This document shows, one piece after another, positions 52,103 through 62,015 of a stretch of 64,000 nucleotides of DNA. The stretch is from Xanthomonas hortorum pv. pelargonii (GTDB taxonomy: Bacteria > Pseudomonadota > Gammaproteobacteria > Xanthomonadales > Xanthomonadaceae): positions 3,224,001 through 3,288,000 of the forward strand of contig NZ_CP098604.1 in NCBI RefSeq assembly GCF_024499015.1, read 5' to 3'. Numbering within the stretch: position 1 is the first letter of the stretch; the number at the start of each line of letters is the position of its first letter. The notes under the pieces were generated by a model. It saw only the letters and a program-made list of their open reading frames with translations, made no database searches and had not been told where the DNA came from. A program made the translations under genes and the position numbers.

Positions 52103-52252
52103 GCGCATCAAGGCAAACTAGGCACTGCGGAGAATGCCCTGTGAGGTATGCGGCATGTCGCTGCGCAACGCCCCCGATGTCACGCCAGACCATGGACTCC
52201 GCAAACGGCCTTTGCCACCATAGGCCGACCAAGGAAGAAGCGGAGTGCAGCA

Positions 52253-54223
52253 ATGCGTTATTGGACGATGGTGGCGACTGCCGTGCTGGCAGGCCTGATG
52301 GCGGTGCCGTTGCACGCGCAAACCCCACAGGAACCGCTGGATCTGACGCCGTATCTCAGGAACGACCAGTTCGAGCGCATCAAGATTTCGCCCTCGGGCG
52401 CGTATTACGCCATCACCATGCCGTTGGAAGATCGCACCGTGTTGGGTGTGGTGCGGCGCGAAGACAAGGTGGCCACGGCCAAGGTGACCGGCGGCGCCAA
52501 TAGCGTGGTGGATGATTTCTGGTGGGCCAACGACGACCGCATTGTGGTGTCGATGGCGCAGCGGCTGGGCTCGCGCGATGAACCGATGGCCATCGGCCAA
52601 TTGCATGCGATCGATGCAGATGGCAAGAACGGGCGGCTCTTGGCCAGCCCCTACGGCACCAACGATGAGATCAACGGTGCGCAGTTGAAGATGGAGTTGG
52701 ATCCGGGCACCTTCATGCTGGACACCTTGCCGGGCGATCCACGCAATATCCTGGTGTCGTCGATTCCGTTCGTCGGCGACCCGAACATCCGCATCGACAA
52801 GCTGGACATCTACACGCGCCGGCGCAGCACGGTGGCCACTTCACCGGTGCGCCGCGCCAGCTTTGTCACCGACCGGCAGGGGCGTATCCGGTTTGCGCAC
52901 GGGGCGGATGTGGAGAACGCCAGCAAGCTGTATTACCGCGACAACGACCAAGCGCCGTGGAAGTTGATCAACGACTCGGCCACCAGCCAGCATCGCGAAT
53001 TTCCGCTTGGCTTTTCTGCCGATGGCACGCAGGCCTATCTGGAAGTGGAGCAGGCCACCGGCACCGACGTGGTGGTGGCGTGGGACCCGGCCACCGGCAA
53101 GTCGACGCCGCTGTTGCACGACGACACCGTCGACCCCTACCGGATTTTGCAGGATCTGGACGGCACCACGCCGATCGGTGTGAGCTACATGAGCGATCGG
53201 GTGCGCAACCGCTTCTTCGATGAGAAAGCGCCGACTGCGCGGTTGTACCGCAGTCTGGAAAAAGCCTTCGGCGACAACGCGGTGTACATCACCTCGGCCA
53301 CCAGCGATGGCCGCTTCGTGCTCGCCTATGTGTGGAGCGATCGCAATAACGGCGACTACTATCTGTTCGATACGGCGAGCAAGCGTGCGGACCGTGTGTT
53401 CAGCCGCCGCGAATGGTTTCCGCCCGATGGCGTGCCGGCCAGCAAACAGGTGAGTTTCAAGGCGCGCGATGGCCTGCAGCTGCATGGCTATCTGACCCAG
53501 CCGTTGAACGCCGAGCCCGGCAAGCCGTTGCCGCTGATCGTGATGCCGCACGGTGGGCCGTTCGGTATCTTCGACAAGTGGGCGTTCGATGACGAGACCC
53601 AGCTGCTGGCTGCGGCCGGCTATGCGGTGCTGCGCGTCAACTATCGCGGTTCGGCCAATTACGGGCGTGCGTTCACGCAGGCCGGCGCCAAGGAATGGGG
53701 CGGGCGCATGCAGGACGACCTCACCGACGCCACGCATTGGGCGATCACGCAGGGCGTGGCCGATGCATCGCGCATCTGCATGTACGGCGCCAGCTATGGC
53801 GGCTATGCGGCGTTGATGGGCGTGGCCAGGGAGCCAGGCTTGTACCGTTGCGCTGCCGGCTACGTCGGCGTGTACGACCTGGACATCCTGGCACGCGACA
53901 ACGCCAGTCGCGCGCGCTGGGCCAAGAACTGGACCGGCGATTGGCTGGGCGCACGCGAGACCTTGGCGGCACGCTCGCCGGTGACCCTGGCGCGCCAGAT
54001 CAAGGTGCCGGTGTTTCTGGCTGCAGGCGGCAAGGACGAGCGCGCGCCGGTGGCGCATACCGAACGCATGGAGCGCGCATTGAAAGTGGCCGGTGTGCCG
54101 GTGGAGTCCCTGTATTTTCCCAACGAAGGCCATGGCTTCTATACCGAAGCGCATCGGCGGGAGTACTACACGCGCTTGCTGGCGTTCTTGAACAAGCAAT
54201 TGGGCGGCCGCACTGCGAAGTAA
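52253..54223 (+). CDS. S9-family prolyl oligopeptidase-like peptidase, secreted
   Basis: 656 residues with a signal peptide ('MVATAVLAGLMAVPLHAQ'). The beta-propeller half is followed by an alpha/beta-hydrolase starting 'LPLIVMPHGGPFGIFDKWAFDDETQLLAAAGYAVLRVNYRGSANYG' (in parts). The nucleophile Ser is in 'CMYGASYGGYAALMG'. Asp lies in 'FLAAGGKDERAPV' and His in 'NEGHGFY'. These peptidases degrade peptides in the periplasm. The ATG at 52253 is preceded by GGAGTGCAGCA. It is not related in position to the lasso isopeptidase, and here the acid residue is Asp. Confidence 0.9.
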   Translation: MRYWTMVATAVLAGLMAVPLHAQTPQEPLDLTPYLRNDQFERIKISPSGAYYAITMPLEDRTVLGVVRREDKVATAKVTGGANSVVDDFWWANDDRIVVSMAQRLGSRDEPMAIGQLHAIDADGKNGRLLASPYGTNDEINGAQLKMELDPGTFMLDTLPGDPRNILVSSIPFVGDPNIRIDKLDIYTRRRSTVATSPVRRASFVTDRQGRIRFAHGADVENASKLYYRDNDQAPWKLINDSATSQHREFPLGFSADGTQAYLEVEQATGTDVVVAWDPATGKSTPLLHDDTVDPYRILQDLDGTTPIGVSYMSDRVRNRFFDEKAPTARLYRSLEKAFGDNAVYITSATSDGRFVLAYVWSDRNNGDYYLFDTASKRADRVFSRREWFPPDGVPASKQVSFKARDGLQLHGYLTQPLNAEPGKPLPLIVMPHGGPFGIFDKWAFDDETQLLAAAGYAVLRVNYRGSANYGRAFTQAGAKEWGGRMQDDLTDATHWAITQGVADASRICMYGASYGGYAALMGVAREPGLYRCAAGYVGVYDLDILARDNASRARWAKNWTGDWLGARETLAARSPVTLARQIKVPVFLAAGGKDERAPVAHTERMERALKVAGVPVESLYFPNEGHGFYTEAHRREYYTRLLAFLNKQLGGRTAK

Positions 54224-54376
54224 GGGCTTGGTGGTTGCATCCGGTTTTGTCCGGATGCAACGTGTGGCCGAGCAGCGTAGTGGTGGTGTGGTGGTGCGGG
54301 ATGTTCATGCGCCGGACAACGCTGTGCCTGGTTGGCAATGTCGCTTGATATGCCTTGCATATTTATCGGTAATGCA

Positions 54377-54399
54377 TCGCGGCCAGGGCCGCTCCTACA
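54377..54399. repeat. Single REP-type palindrome
   Basis: TCGCGGCCAGGGCCGCTCCTACA is a REP of the GTAGGAGCGGCC family, with the stem GCGGC/GCCGC. It lies between the two convergent S9 peptidase genes. Confidence 0.7.
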
Positions 54400-54477
54400 C
54401 GACAGGGTGCCTGCGTCAGCGTGCGCAGGTCGCCAGCGCTTGGTGCGGCGCCGGCGACCGTGCTGCCTGTGCGCCTG

Positions 54478-56802
54478 TCAGTTCTTGGGCATCGGCTTCA
54501 TCTGATACTCCGCCGGCGGCGTGGCGCCGAGCAGATATTGCACGAAATAATCCCAGCGGCGGCGTGTGACATACGGTGTGAGATCGCCGTAGCCATGTTT
54601 GGCGTTGGGCAGCATCAGCATGTCGAAGTTCTTGTTGGCCTTGATCAGCGCATCGGCCACCAGCAAGGTGAGATACGGCGGCACGTTGTCGTCCAGGGTG
54701 CCATGCACCAGCATCAGCCGGCCCTTGAGATTGGCGGCGCGGCCGGCGTTGGCCTGGTCGTCGTAGTTGGACGTGCCATCCTTGTTGACGATGTGTTCGC
54801 CGTGATATTTCTCGGCCCAGTCGTCTTCGTAGCCGCGGTTGTCATGGTTGCCGCTTTCCGACCAGGCCACCTTGAACAGATCGGGATAGCGCAGCATCGC
54901 GGCGGTGGAGGCGTTGCCGCCGCCGGAGTGGCCCCAGATGCCGATGCGGCTGGTATCGAACCAGGTATAGCGCTGGCCGAGTTCTTTGATCGCGGCCACT
55001 TGGTCGGGCAAGGTGTTGTCGCCCATGTTGGCGTACCAGGTGTCGTGGAAGGTCTTGCTACGCCACGGCGTGCCCATGCCGTCGATGGCGATCACGATGA
55101 AGCCCAGCTCGGCCAACGATTGATTGTCGCCGTGGCCGGCAAGGAAGCTGCGGCCACGTACCGATCCGGTCTGCGGGCCGGGATAGATGTAATCGATCAC
55201 CGGGTATTTGCGCGCCGGGTCGAAGTTGCTGGGCTTGAACATCAGCCCGTACAACGTGGTCTTGCCATCGCGCGCCTTGACCGTGATCGGTTCCGGCGGT
55301 ACCCAGCCGGCGGCCTTGAGGCGGGTGATGTCGGCAGTGGCAATCGTGCTGACGGTGCGTCCATCCCCGGCATCGCGCAACAGCGTGACCGGCGGGGTGA
55401 CTGAGGTGGAATAGGTATCGACAAAGCGTGCGCCATCGGGCGAGAGCGCAATGTGGTGATCGGCCACTTCGGGTGTGAGCAGCACCGGCTCACCACCGTC
55501 CAGGCTCACCTTCCACAGCTGCTGGTAGTACGGGTCCACGCCGGGCGTGCGGCCCACACCGACGAACCACGCGGTGCGCGTCACCGGATCCACGCGCAAC
55601 AACTCGGTGACGTTGCCTTCGCCGGTGGTGATCGCGCGCTTGGGTTTACCGGTGCCCAGATCGTAGAGATACAGCTGTCCCCAATCGCTGCGCTCGGAGA
55701 ACCACACTGCTTCATTGCTGCCGGGTAGATACGCCCAGTTGGCGGCGACCTGGCCGCTTTCGTAATAGGTCTTGGCGGTTTCGTCGAAGGCGGTGCGCAC
55801 CTCGCCAGTGGCGACATCGGCGATGCGCAACCAGGTCTGCTTATGGAAGCGCGACGTGGACGCGAAGGCCAGCGTCTTGCCGTCCGGCGCCCACTTCACA
55901 TCGTCCCACAGGCCCGGCGAGCAGCTCACGTCGTCGCACAGGGTGGAGCGGTGCTGGTCCGGCGGCAGTTTCAGCCGCAGCACGCTGCGCGTGGGCACAT
56001 CGATGACCACGCGCTCGATCATGGTCACGTCCTTGTCGCCGGCCAGCGGGTATTTCCACGCCTGCAGTTCCGGATGCCCGAGCTTGGTGCTGACCAGATA
56101 CATGTCGCCGGTCTTGCGCTGGTCCTGCTGGAAGGTGGCGATCTTGCGCGAGTCCGGCGACCAGGCAACGATGGCGTTGTCGCTGTGCTGCCAGCCGGCG
56201 TTGTCGGTGGCGTAGCCGAAATTCTCCACGCCATCGCGGGTGAGCTGGGTTTCCTGGCCGCTGGCCAGATCGCGTACCCACAGGTTCCAGTTGCGGATGA
56301 AGGCTTCGCTGCGCTTGTCCGGCGACGGCACGCCCGGCTCTGCCTTGTCCTTCGCATAGAGCTTGCTGCAGCGCGCACGCGTGTCGCAGACCACGGCGGT
56401 ATCGCGGACGTTGAGGCGGTAGCGGCCATCGGCGGTGCGCTTGACCACCGGTGCGAACGTGTCGGCCTTGAGCGGTTTGTCGCCGGTCTTCAGCAGCGTA
56501 TTGAGCGAGCCGACCAGCGCGGACTGCTTGAACAGCGGCGCGGTCTTGCCGGTGGCGGTATCCAGCTGCAGCAGCCGGTTGCCGGTGGCATCGTGATCGA
56601 CATAGACCACATGGGTGGCGTCCAGCCAGTCGATGCGCGTGGCTTGGTGATCGACCAACGGTTGCGCCAGATAGCTGGTGAGGCGCTCGGCGCGGGCGTA
56701 GTCGGCCTCGGTCACGCTGGGGACCTGTGCGCTGGCCAGCGCAGGCAGCGCGGCGATCGCCAGGGCGGTGAGCAGGTGGCGCATCGGCAACGGTGTGAGC
56801 AT
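54478..56802 (-). CDS. Dipeptidyl peptidase IV (S9 family), secreted
   Basis: 774 residues with a signal peptide ('LLTALAIAALPALASAQ'). A DPP IV-type beta-propeller includes 'FIRNWNLWVRDLASGQETQLTRDGVENFGYATD' (in parts) and 'AYLPGSNEAVWFSERSDWGQLYLYDL'. The hydrolase domain has Ser in 'IGIWGHSGGGNASTAAML', Asp in 'HGTLDDNVPP' and His in 'NAKHGYGDL'. It removes dipeptides from peptides with Pro or Ala at position 2. Alternative start at MRHLLTAL, six codons later. Convergent with the S9 gene at 52253. Confidence 0.9.
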   Translation of the reverse strand: MLTPLPMRHLLTALAIAALPALASAQVPSVTEADYARAERLTSYLAQPLVDHQATRIDWLDATHVVYVDHDATGNRLLQLDTATGKTAPLFKQSALVGSLNTLLKTGDKPLKADTFAPVVKRTADGRYRLNVRDTAVVCDTRARCSKLYAKDKAEPGVPSPDKRSEAFIRNWNLWVRDLASGQETQLTRDGVENFGYATDNAGWQHSDNAIVAWSPDSRKIATFQQDQRKTGDMYLVSTKLGHPELQAWKYPLAGDKDVTMIERVVIDVPTRSVLRLKLPPDQHRSTLCDDVSCSPGLWDDVKWAPDGKTLAFASTSRFHKQTWLRIADVATGEVRTAFDETAKTYYESGQVAANWAYLPGSNEAVWFSERSDWGQLYLYDLGTGKPKRAITTGEGNVTELLRVDPVTRTAWFVGVGRTPGVDPYYQQLWKVSLDGGEPVLLTPEVADHHIALSPDGARFVDTYSTSVTPPVTLLRDAGDGRTVSTIATADITRLKAAGWVPPEPITVKARDGKTTLYGLMFKPSNFDPARKYPVIDYIYPGPQTGSVRGRSFLAGHGDNQSLAELGFIVIAIDGMGTPWRSKTFHDTWYANMGDNTLPDQVAAIKELGQRYTWFDTSRIGIWGHSGGGNASTAAMLRYPDLFKVAWSESGNHDNRGYEDDWAEKYHGEHIVNKDGTSNYDDQANAGRAANLKGRLMLVHGTLDDNVPPYLTLLVADALIKANKNFDMLMLPNAKHGYGDLTPYVTRRRWDYFVQYLLGATPPAEYQMKPMPKN

Positions 56803-56977
56803 GTGGACCTCGTCGGAAGGGGCGCGCGTCGATGCGGTCGACGCAGCCCCCTGATGCTACCTGGGCCGGCGGTGCGTGTGCCTCTGCCATAGGTCGTGCC
56901 ATGGCCGTAGACCAAGCCGTTGCGACAGGCGCAACGCGCGCCGACATGCAGGGCGTGCCGCGCGCGAGGGCGTGTGG

Positions 56978-58069
56978 CTACTTGCCCATGCAGCGTTTCC
57001 AACGCTCGTTCACCCGCTGCGCGAACCAGGCGGTGGTGAGCGTGCGGGTGATCTTCGGGCTTTCCAGGGTGATACCCGGCAATACGGCGCGCGGCAACGG
57101 TTTGCCGGCGCTGCGCTCGGCCAGCGCGAACACCTGGCGATACAGATCGGTGTCCTCGAAATCGGCCGTATCGCCGGCTTCCAGCGCACGGCGGAGTTGC
57201 CGGTCGCTCATCGCCAGCTGGCTGCCCAGGGCGCGTGCGGCGCGTTCGGTGCCGCCCGGTGCCTCCAGGCTGGCGCCGGGTGTGAGCAGGTCGCCGTCCA
57301 GCGCGAGCGCGATGCCGCTGGCCTTGCTCAGCGCGGCCTGGAAGGCGGCATTGCGGCTGGCGTACCAACCGGCGTTGAAGTCGGCGAAGCGATACAGCAG
57401 TGCATCGTAATTGGCCGGATACCCGAGCAGATGTCTGGTGCCGAACCACAGCCCGCCGCGACGGCTGAAGACTTCATGGCGCATCGAGTCGCCCGGTGGA
57501 TACGGGTAGCGCTCGGCATGCTGCTCGGCAAACGCGATGCTCACCTGCATCGGCCCGGCGGTGTGCACCGGATTGAGCCCGTCGAACAGGCGCGCGCCCA
57601 ACGGCACGCTGCCGGTGAAATCCTCGAAGATCTTGCTCAATTCCTGCTCGGTGCGCGCGCTCGCAATGCGCGTGGCATAGCTGTGGCCATCGGGGGAGTC
57701 GATGCGCAGGGCGGCGTCGACCATGAAGCCGGGAATGTGGTGCGCACTGGCGCGGCGGTCGATCTCCGCGCGCGAAATCTTGCCCAGGTTGGGAACGACA
57801 GGGTTGGCCTGATAGGTCGACTCCTGCTCGGTCACCGCCAGCACCGCGCAGATGTGCTCGGGGCTGGTGTCCAGCGCCTGCGAGGACAGCGCCACGTACA
57901 CATCGTTGGCCCAGCCGGCGCGATCGGTGAGGGTGGCCGGCAGGCGCCGGGCGATATCGGCCTTGACCGCATCCGGAGAGCGCTGCGGCGCACGCGGGGC
58001 CTGGGTGGCGCAGGCCGCCAGCAAGGCGACGGCAAGCAACGTGAGCAGGCGGGGCAAGCAGGATGTCAC
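56978..58069 (-). CDS. DUF1615-family lipoprotein
   Basis: 363 residues from a GTG at 58069 (preceded by GGAGAC). The signal peptide 'LLTLLAVALLAAC' ends in a lipobox. The mature domain has 'HICAVLAVTEQESTYQANPVVPNLGKI', 'NPVHTAGPMQVSIAFAE' and 'FSRRGGLWFGTRHLLGYP' (in parts), lysozyme-like features of DUF1615 proteins. The Glu in 'VTEQES' could be catalytic, as in lytic transglycosylases, but this is inference. A longer frame to 58138 lacks a signal peptide at its start. Confidence 0.8.
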   Translation of the reverse strand: MTSCLPRLLTLLAVALLAACATQAPRAPQRSPDAVKADIARRLPATLTDRAGWANDVYVALSSQALDTSPEHICAVLAVTEQESTYQANPVVPNLGKISRAEIDRRASAHHIPGFMVDAALRIDSPDGHSYATRIASARTEQELSKIFEDFTGSVPLGARLFDGLNPVHTAGPMQVSIAFAEQHAERYPYPPGDSMRHEVFSRRGGLWFGTRHLLGYPANYDALLYRFADFNAGWYASRNAAFQAALSKASGIALALDGDLLTPGASLEAPGGTERAARALGSQLAMSDRQLRRALEAGDTADFEDTDLYRQVFALAERSAGKPLPRAVLPGITLESPKITRTLTTAWFAQRVNERWKRCMGK

Positions 58070-58461
58070 GGCGTCTCCAGATCTCGGGCGGCGGCTGCCG
58101 TGCGGCAGTTTACGTCGCTGCCGGACAGGTGCCAGCACACACCGGCATACACCGGCACACGCAGGATGCCGGCAGCTCGCTGCGTCGTTCGCTCCGATTC
58201 AAGCCAGGTGCGATCAGGCCGATAACGAGCTCGATCAGGAACGTCGCGATCACGGTGTCTGGCATGCCTGCCGGTCATCATTGCAGAGGTTGCTGCATCG
58301 ATGTCGCGTTCAAGCAGATGCCGACCTCGCCCAATTCCACCGCTGTCCACCCATGGGAGTGCCTGAAATGCCGCAGCAACCAGCAAGCCCGGTTCGGGTC
58401 GGAGGTGACGCCGTGGTCACGGTCCCGGCGCGTTGTGCCTTATCGCCGTCATGAGTCGCCG

Positions 58462-60366
58462 ATGAGCCTCCTTGCGGCACGCTGGCAACGGGTCTTGGCG
58501 GGGATCGCATTGCTGCTGAGCAGCGCGGTGGTGTGGGCGCAGCCGCAGCCGTGGAAGGCGATCGAATCGGCCGCAATCGACGACCCCAAGGCCGCGTTGC
58601 AGACCGCCCAGACCTTTTTGCAGCAGGCGCGCAGCAATGGCGACGCCGACGCGCAATTCTGGGCCTTGCTGGCGCAGGCGCGCATCCTGATCTCGCTGGA
58701 AGACAACGATCATCGCCAGCTGGTGCTCAGCCAGGCGCGTACCGTGTTGGAGCAATTGCATGGCAACGCCGCGCAGGCGCAGCTGTGGCTGGATACCGTG
58801 CAGGCACTGAGCGATGTGCGCGAGAATCCCAACCGCGGCATGGTGACGCGGCTGGAAGACCTGCGTCAGCGGGCGCAGGCACTGGGTCGCAACGATCTGC
58901 TGTGCGAAGTGGAAGCGGTCGACATGTGGAGCATGCTGGCCTCCAGCAGCAGCGATGAGGCATGGAAGGCGGCGCAGGCCAGCTACCAGTGTGCGGTACG
59001 CGAGCACACCTTGAGCCTGGAGCTGGACGCGTTGACCCAGCTGGGGTCGCTGGCCAGCCGTGTCGGCGGGCGCATGGCAGAAGACAGCGAAGCCGAAGAT
59101 TATCTGCAGCATGCCTTGACGCGCCTGCACGGCCAGCCGGCACGCTTCCAGCGCAGCCTGATCGAATACGAATACGAATACGAATACGAGTACGAGTACG
59201 AGTACGGCACGTCGCTGGCCGCGCAGCAACCCGAGGCCGCCTTGCTGCACTTCAAGCGCGCGCTGGCGCTCAGCCGCGAGCTCGGCGATCAGGCCGGCGT
59301 GGCCGCAGCACTGACCAGCGCCAGCGAAGCCCTGAGCGAAACCGGCGATGCGAATGCGGCACTGGCAATGGCGCGCGAGGCACTGCCGCTGATGCAGAAA
59401 CAGGGCAACTTTGGCCGTATCGCCGCGTGTCATGCGGTGTTGCTGCAGGCATTGACGGTGTTGAAGGCAGACAGCCTGGGGGCCGAGATCGTCGCGGCCA
59501 GGGCGGCGGACGACCCTAACCTGACCTTGAGCCGGCGTGCGCAACTGCTCGATGCCATTGCCCAGGCGCTGGCAGCGGAAGGCCGCCATGACGAGGCATA
59601 CCAGGAACTGCAACGCGCCAACACGCTGCGCGCGCAAAGCCTGGACCGCCAACGCGACACCGTGATGCTGCGCTTGCAGGCGCGCTACGAAGATGCCCGC
59701 CGTGGCGCCGAAACCGCCGAGCTACGCCGCCGCAGCGAGACCGCGCAACTGGCCTTGCAGGCGCGCGAAGCCGGCCAACGCACGCTATGGATCGCGCTAT
59801 GTGCGGCCTGCCTGCTGTTGCTGGGCGCCTTGGTGGTGCTGGCCTTCGGTGCGCGCCATCGCCGTCAGCTGTCGCGTCTGGCGATGCGCGACGAACTCAC
59901 CGGCCTGCCCAATCGCCGCGCCATTCGTTCCGAGGCGCAACAGCAGATCGAGCAAGCGTTGCGCTCGCAGATCTCATGCATGCTGGCGTTGATCGATCTG
60001 GATCACTTCAAGCTGATCAACGATGTACACGGCCACGCCACCGGCGATGCGGTGCTCAAGGCGCTTGCCAGCGCCTCGAAGCTGGCCTTGCGCACGCAGG
60101 ATCGCCTGGGCCGGCTGGGCGGCGAAGAATTCCTGCTGGTATTGCCGGGCTGCAACGCGGAAGAAATTCCTGCGGTGTTTGCGCGCCTGCGCAGCGCCGT
60201 GGCCGCCATCCAGATTCCCGGCCTGCCGGCAGACCAGCCTGTGCGGTTCTGCATGGGCGCGGTCAGTGTCACCGCTGCCACCGGCCTGGACGTGCTGCTG
60301 AGCCAGGCCGACCTTGCGTTGTATGCAGCCAAGACTGCAGGGCGCGATCAATGGGCGGTGTGCTGA
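58462..60366 (+). CDS. Diguanylate cyclase with periplasmic TPR sensor
   Basis: 634 residues from the ATG at 58462. A signal peptide ('LAGIALLLSSAVVWAQ') leads to a helical TPR-like region (about 30-440). This is followed by a coiled coil, a membrane segment ('LWIALCAACLLLLGALVVLAFGA') and a GGDEF domain. The active site is 'GRLGGEEFLLVLPG', with 'RDELTGLPNRRA' and 'LIDLDHFKLINDVHGHATGD'. It should make cyclic di-GMP in response to a periplasmic signal. No clear RxxD inhibitory site is seen five residues before GGEEF. A Glu-Tyr repeat from a hexanucleotide array lies at about residues 235-248. Confidence 0.9.
   Translation: MSLLAARWQRVLAGIALLLSSAVVWAQPQPWKAIESAAIDDPKAALQTAQTFLQQARSNGDADAQFWALLAQARILISLEDNDHRQLVLSQARTVLEQLHGNAAQAQLWLDTVQALSDVRENPNRGMVTRLEDLRQRAQALGRNDLLCEVEAVDMWSMLASSSSDEAWKAAQASYQCAVREHTLSLELDALTQLGSLASRVGGRMAEDSEAEDYLQHALTRLHGQPARFQRSLIEYEYEYEYEYEYEYGTSLAAQQPEAALLHFKRALALSRELGDQAGVAAALTSASEALSETGDANAALAMAREALPLMQKQGNFGRIAACHAVLLQALTVLKADSLGAEIVAARAADDPNLTLSRRAQLLDAIAQALAAEGRHDEAYQELQRANTLRAQSLDRQRDTVMLRLQARYEDARRGAETAELRRRSETAQLALQAREAGQRTLWIALCAACLLLLGALVVLAFGARHRRQLSRLAMRDELTGLPNRRAIRSEAQQQIEQALRSQISCMLALIDLDHFKLINDVHGHATGDAVLKALASASKLALRTQDRLGRLGGEEFLLVLPGCNAEEIPAVFARLRSAVAAIQIPGLPADQPVRFCMGAVSVTAATGLDVLLSQADLALYAAKTAGRDQWAVC
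59164..59205 (+). repeat. Hexanucleotide tandem repeat (GAATAC/GAGTAC)x7 inside the cyclase gene
   Basis: Four GAATAC units are followed by three GAGTAC units, encoding seven Glu-Tyr pairs. Unit loss or gain would keep the frame. Confidence 0.95.
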
Positions 60367-60603
60367 GCGTGCGTGCGTCGATCGCGTGTTTACGGATCGC
60401 GCTTTTTAAATCGCTGGGGTCTGCAGTCACGTTGCAGCATCGATCAACGATGCGCCTCTAAACCGCATGACGTTTTTCATCGCAGTGCGTTGTGCACCTG
60501 CGTGTGAGGTGACCAGTGGAGTCAAGTGAAGCGAGCAGGCTCGATCGCGCCTTGCGGACCACCTGTCGCGGTCCGCAGGGCGCCACCGACGATACCCTCG
60601 TGC

Positions 60604-61149
60604 TTACTGGCTGACTTCCTGCATCGGCACCTTGTGCTCCTTGGAATACGCGCGCTGCGCGGTATTCAAGGCTTCGATATCGACATTGAGCTGGGCCGAC
60701 ACGGTTTCCAGGTCCTTGGCCAACGGTGCCAGCTCGGTGTTGGTGTAGCCGTTGGGCAGTGCGGCAACGCGCTCCAGCGCGGCCATCATCGCATCGGCGC
60801 TCTTGAGGTAGGCCGACAACTTGCCGTCTAGATCCTTGGCATTGTCCGGCACGCCCGAGGCCACGGCAGCATTGGCCTGCGCATTGGCGGCAAGCGCCTT
60901 GCGTTGGCTGCCCAGCGCGGTCTTGTAGCTGTCCAGCGGCTTGTGCGCGATGGCATCGTTCACCAGGCTCTGCCCGCGATCGCCGGACACCCACGGGTCG
61001 ATGATGGTCACCGCGCCGTTCCAGACCGAGATGTTGTGCAACAGGTACTCGCTGGAGGAGAGCTTGGAGGCGCCGGTGGTGGTGCCGCCGCCGCATGCAG
61101 CAAGCAGCAGAGTGAGGGAGACAAGCAGGAGTGTGGTGAACGTCTTCAA
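60604..61149 (-). CDS. Lipoprotein of unknown function
   Basis: 181 residues. The signal peptide ends in 'LTLLLAAC', then a Gly/Thr linker. The mature part is a helical domain with 'NGAVTIIDPWVSGDRGQSLVNDAIAHKPLDSYKTALGSQRKAL' (in parts) and 'LAPLAKDLETVSAQLNVDIEALNTAQRAYSKEH'. It may form a small helical bundle. I do not recognise the family with certainty. The gene stands alone and ends near the cyclase gene with which it converges. Confidence 0.7.
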   Translation of the reverse strand: MKTFTTLLLVSLTLLLAACGGGTTTGASKLSSSEYLLHNISVWNGAVTIIDPWVSGDRGQSLVNDAIAHKPLDSYKTALGSQRKALAANAQANAAVASGVPDNAKDLDGKLSAYLKSADAMMAALERVAALPNGYTNTELAPLAKDLETVSAQLNVDIEALNTAQRAYSKEHKVPMQEVSQ

Positions 61150-61460
61150 AGCGAAAGATCCTTGAGGGAAGACTGTTGCCGCCGTTGCATGGCGTCACAG
61201 CAAAAAATCCAAGGAAGCGTCCAGACAATCCGCGTGGCAGTGCTGCCGGCCATCTTCCTTGAGACGAATGCAGCGTGGAGCGTTCCATGTCACTCGATCG
61301 AGTGCGCTGCGCGGCGATTATAACGGCTGCGACCAGGCGGCATGTGCATAGCGTCGTGTTGTAGTTGAAGGCCGCGTCCTGTCTGCGCGCGATCGCGCCG
61401 ACCGGCGCTGATGCAAAGCGCCAGCGGTAAACTGCGTCGCACGATTGCAGAGAGGCCTGC
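61150..61460. other. Intergenic region between divergent genes
   Basis: About 310 bp with no credible gene. It should carry the promoters of the lipoprotein (minus) and the small membrane protein (plus). No repeat or palindrome of note was seen. Confidence 0.4.
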
Positions 61461-61808
61461 TTGAAAAAACGTCCCAAATCACCATCACCACCGACGCCGG
61501 TGCCTGCCAATTCCCGCATCGTCGACTGGCTTGTCCGCGTGGTGGTTCTCGTGATCGCGGTGGCCTGTTGCGGGCGGCTATGGGTGTTGCTGCAGGCGGT
61601 GATCAGCGGGCGCTATGTCAGCGTCGTTCGTGGTCGGCCGGCCAGGACGTTCTATGCCGACACCGACCCGCAGCGCTACTGGATCTCGATCGGCTGGGAC
61701 GGCCTGTTGACCACTGCCCTGTTGGCGATGGTGGGCGTGTTTGCGTATCTCGCATGGAAGGATTACCGGCGCGATCGTGCCAATGCCGTGCGGCGCGGCA
61801 GACGCTGA
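61461..61808 (+). CDS. Small two-helix membrane protein
   Basis: 115 residues from a TTG at 61461 (GAGAGG lies 7 bp upstream). A basic, Pro-rich N-terminus is followed by two membrane segments ('WLVRVVVLVIAVACCGRLWVLL' and 'GLLTTALLAMVGVFAYLAW'). A loop of about 40 residues between them has 'GRPARTFYADTDPQRYWISIGWD'. There is a basic C-terminus. No family recognised. Confidence 0.6.
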   Translation: MKKRPKSPSPPTPVPANSRIVDWLVRVVVLVIAVACCGRLWVLLQAVISGRYVSVVRGRPARTFYADTDPQRYWISIGWDGLLTTALLAMVGVFAYLAWKDYRRDRANAVRRGRR

Positions 61809-62015
61809 TGGCAGGCCACGCCCACCGACCATCTCCACTGGCCCTTGCCCGCTCACCGGCGCGGGACCTTACGCGGCATGGATGCCGCGTAAGAGCTTAC
61901 AAGGACGTACTTGCAGCGTGTCCCGCGATGGTGGGCGGGCAAGGGCCTTGCAGCCAGGCCGCAGATCAGCGGCGGCACACACCTGGCAGTTCTGTTCGCG
62001 ACTCTTGAACAGACT

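Noticed and set aside
60458..61519. A 353-residue minus-strand frame covering the lipoprotein at 60604
   Set aside because: The lipoprotein frame has a signal peptide and lipobox, while this frame is Arg-rich and without motifs.
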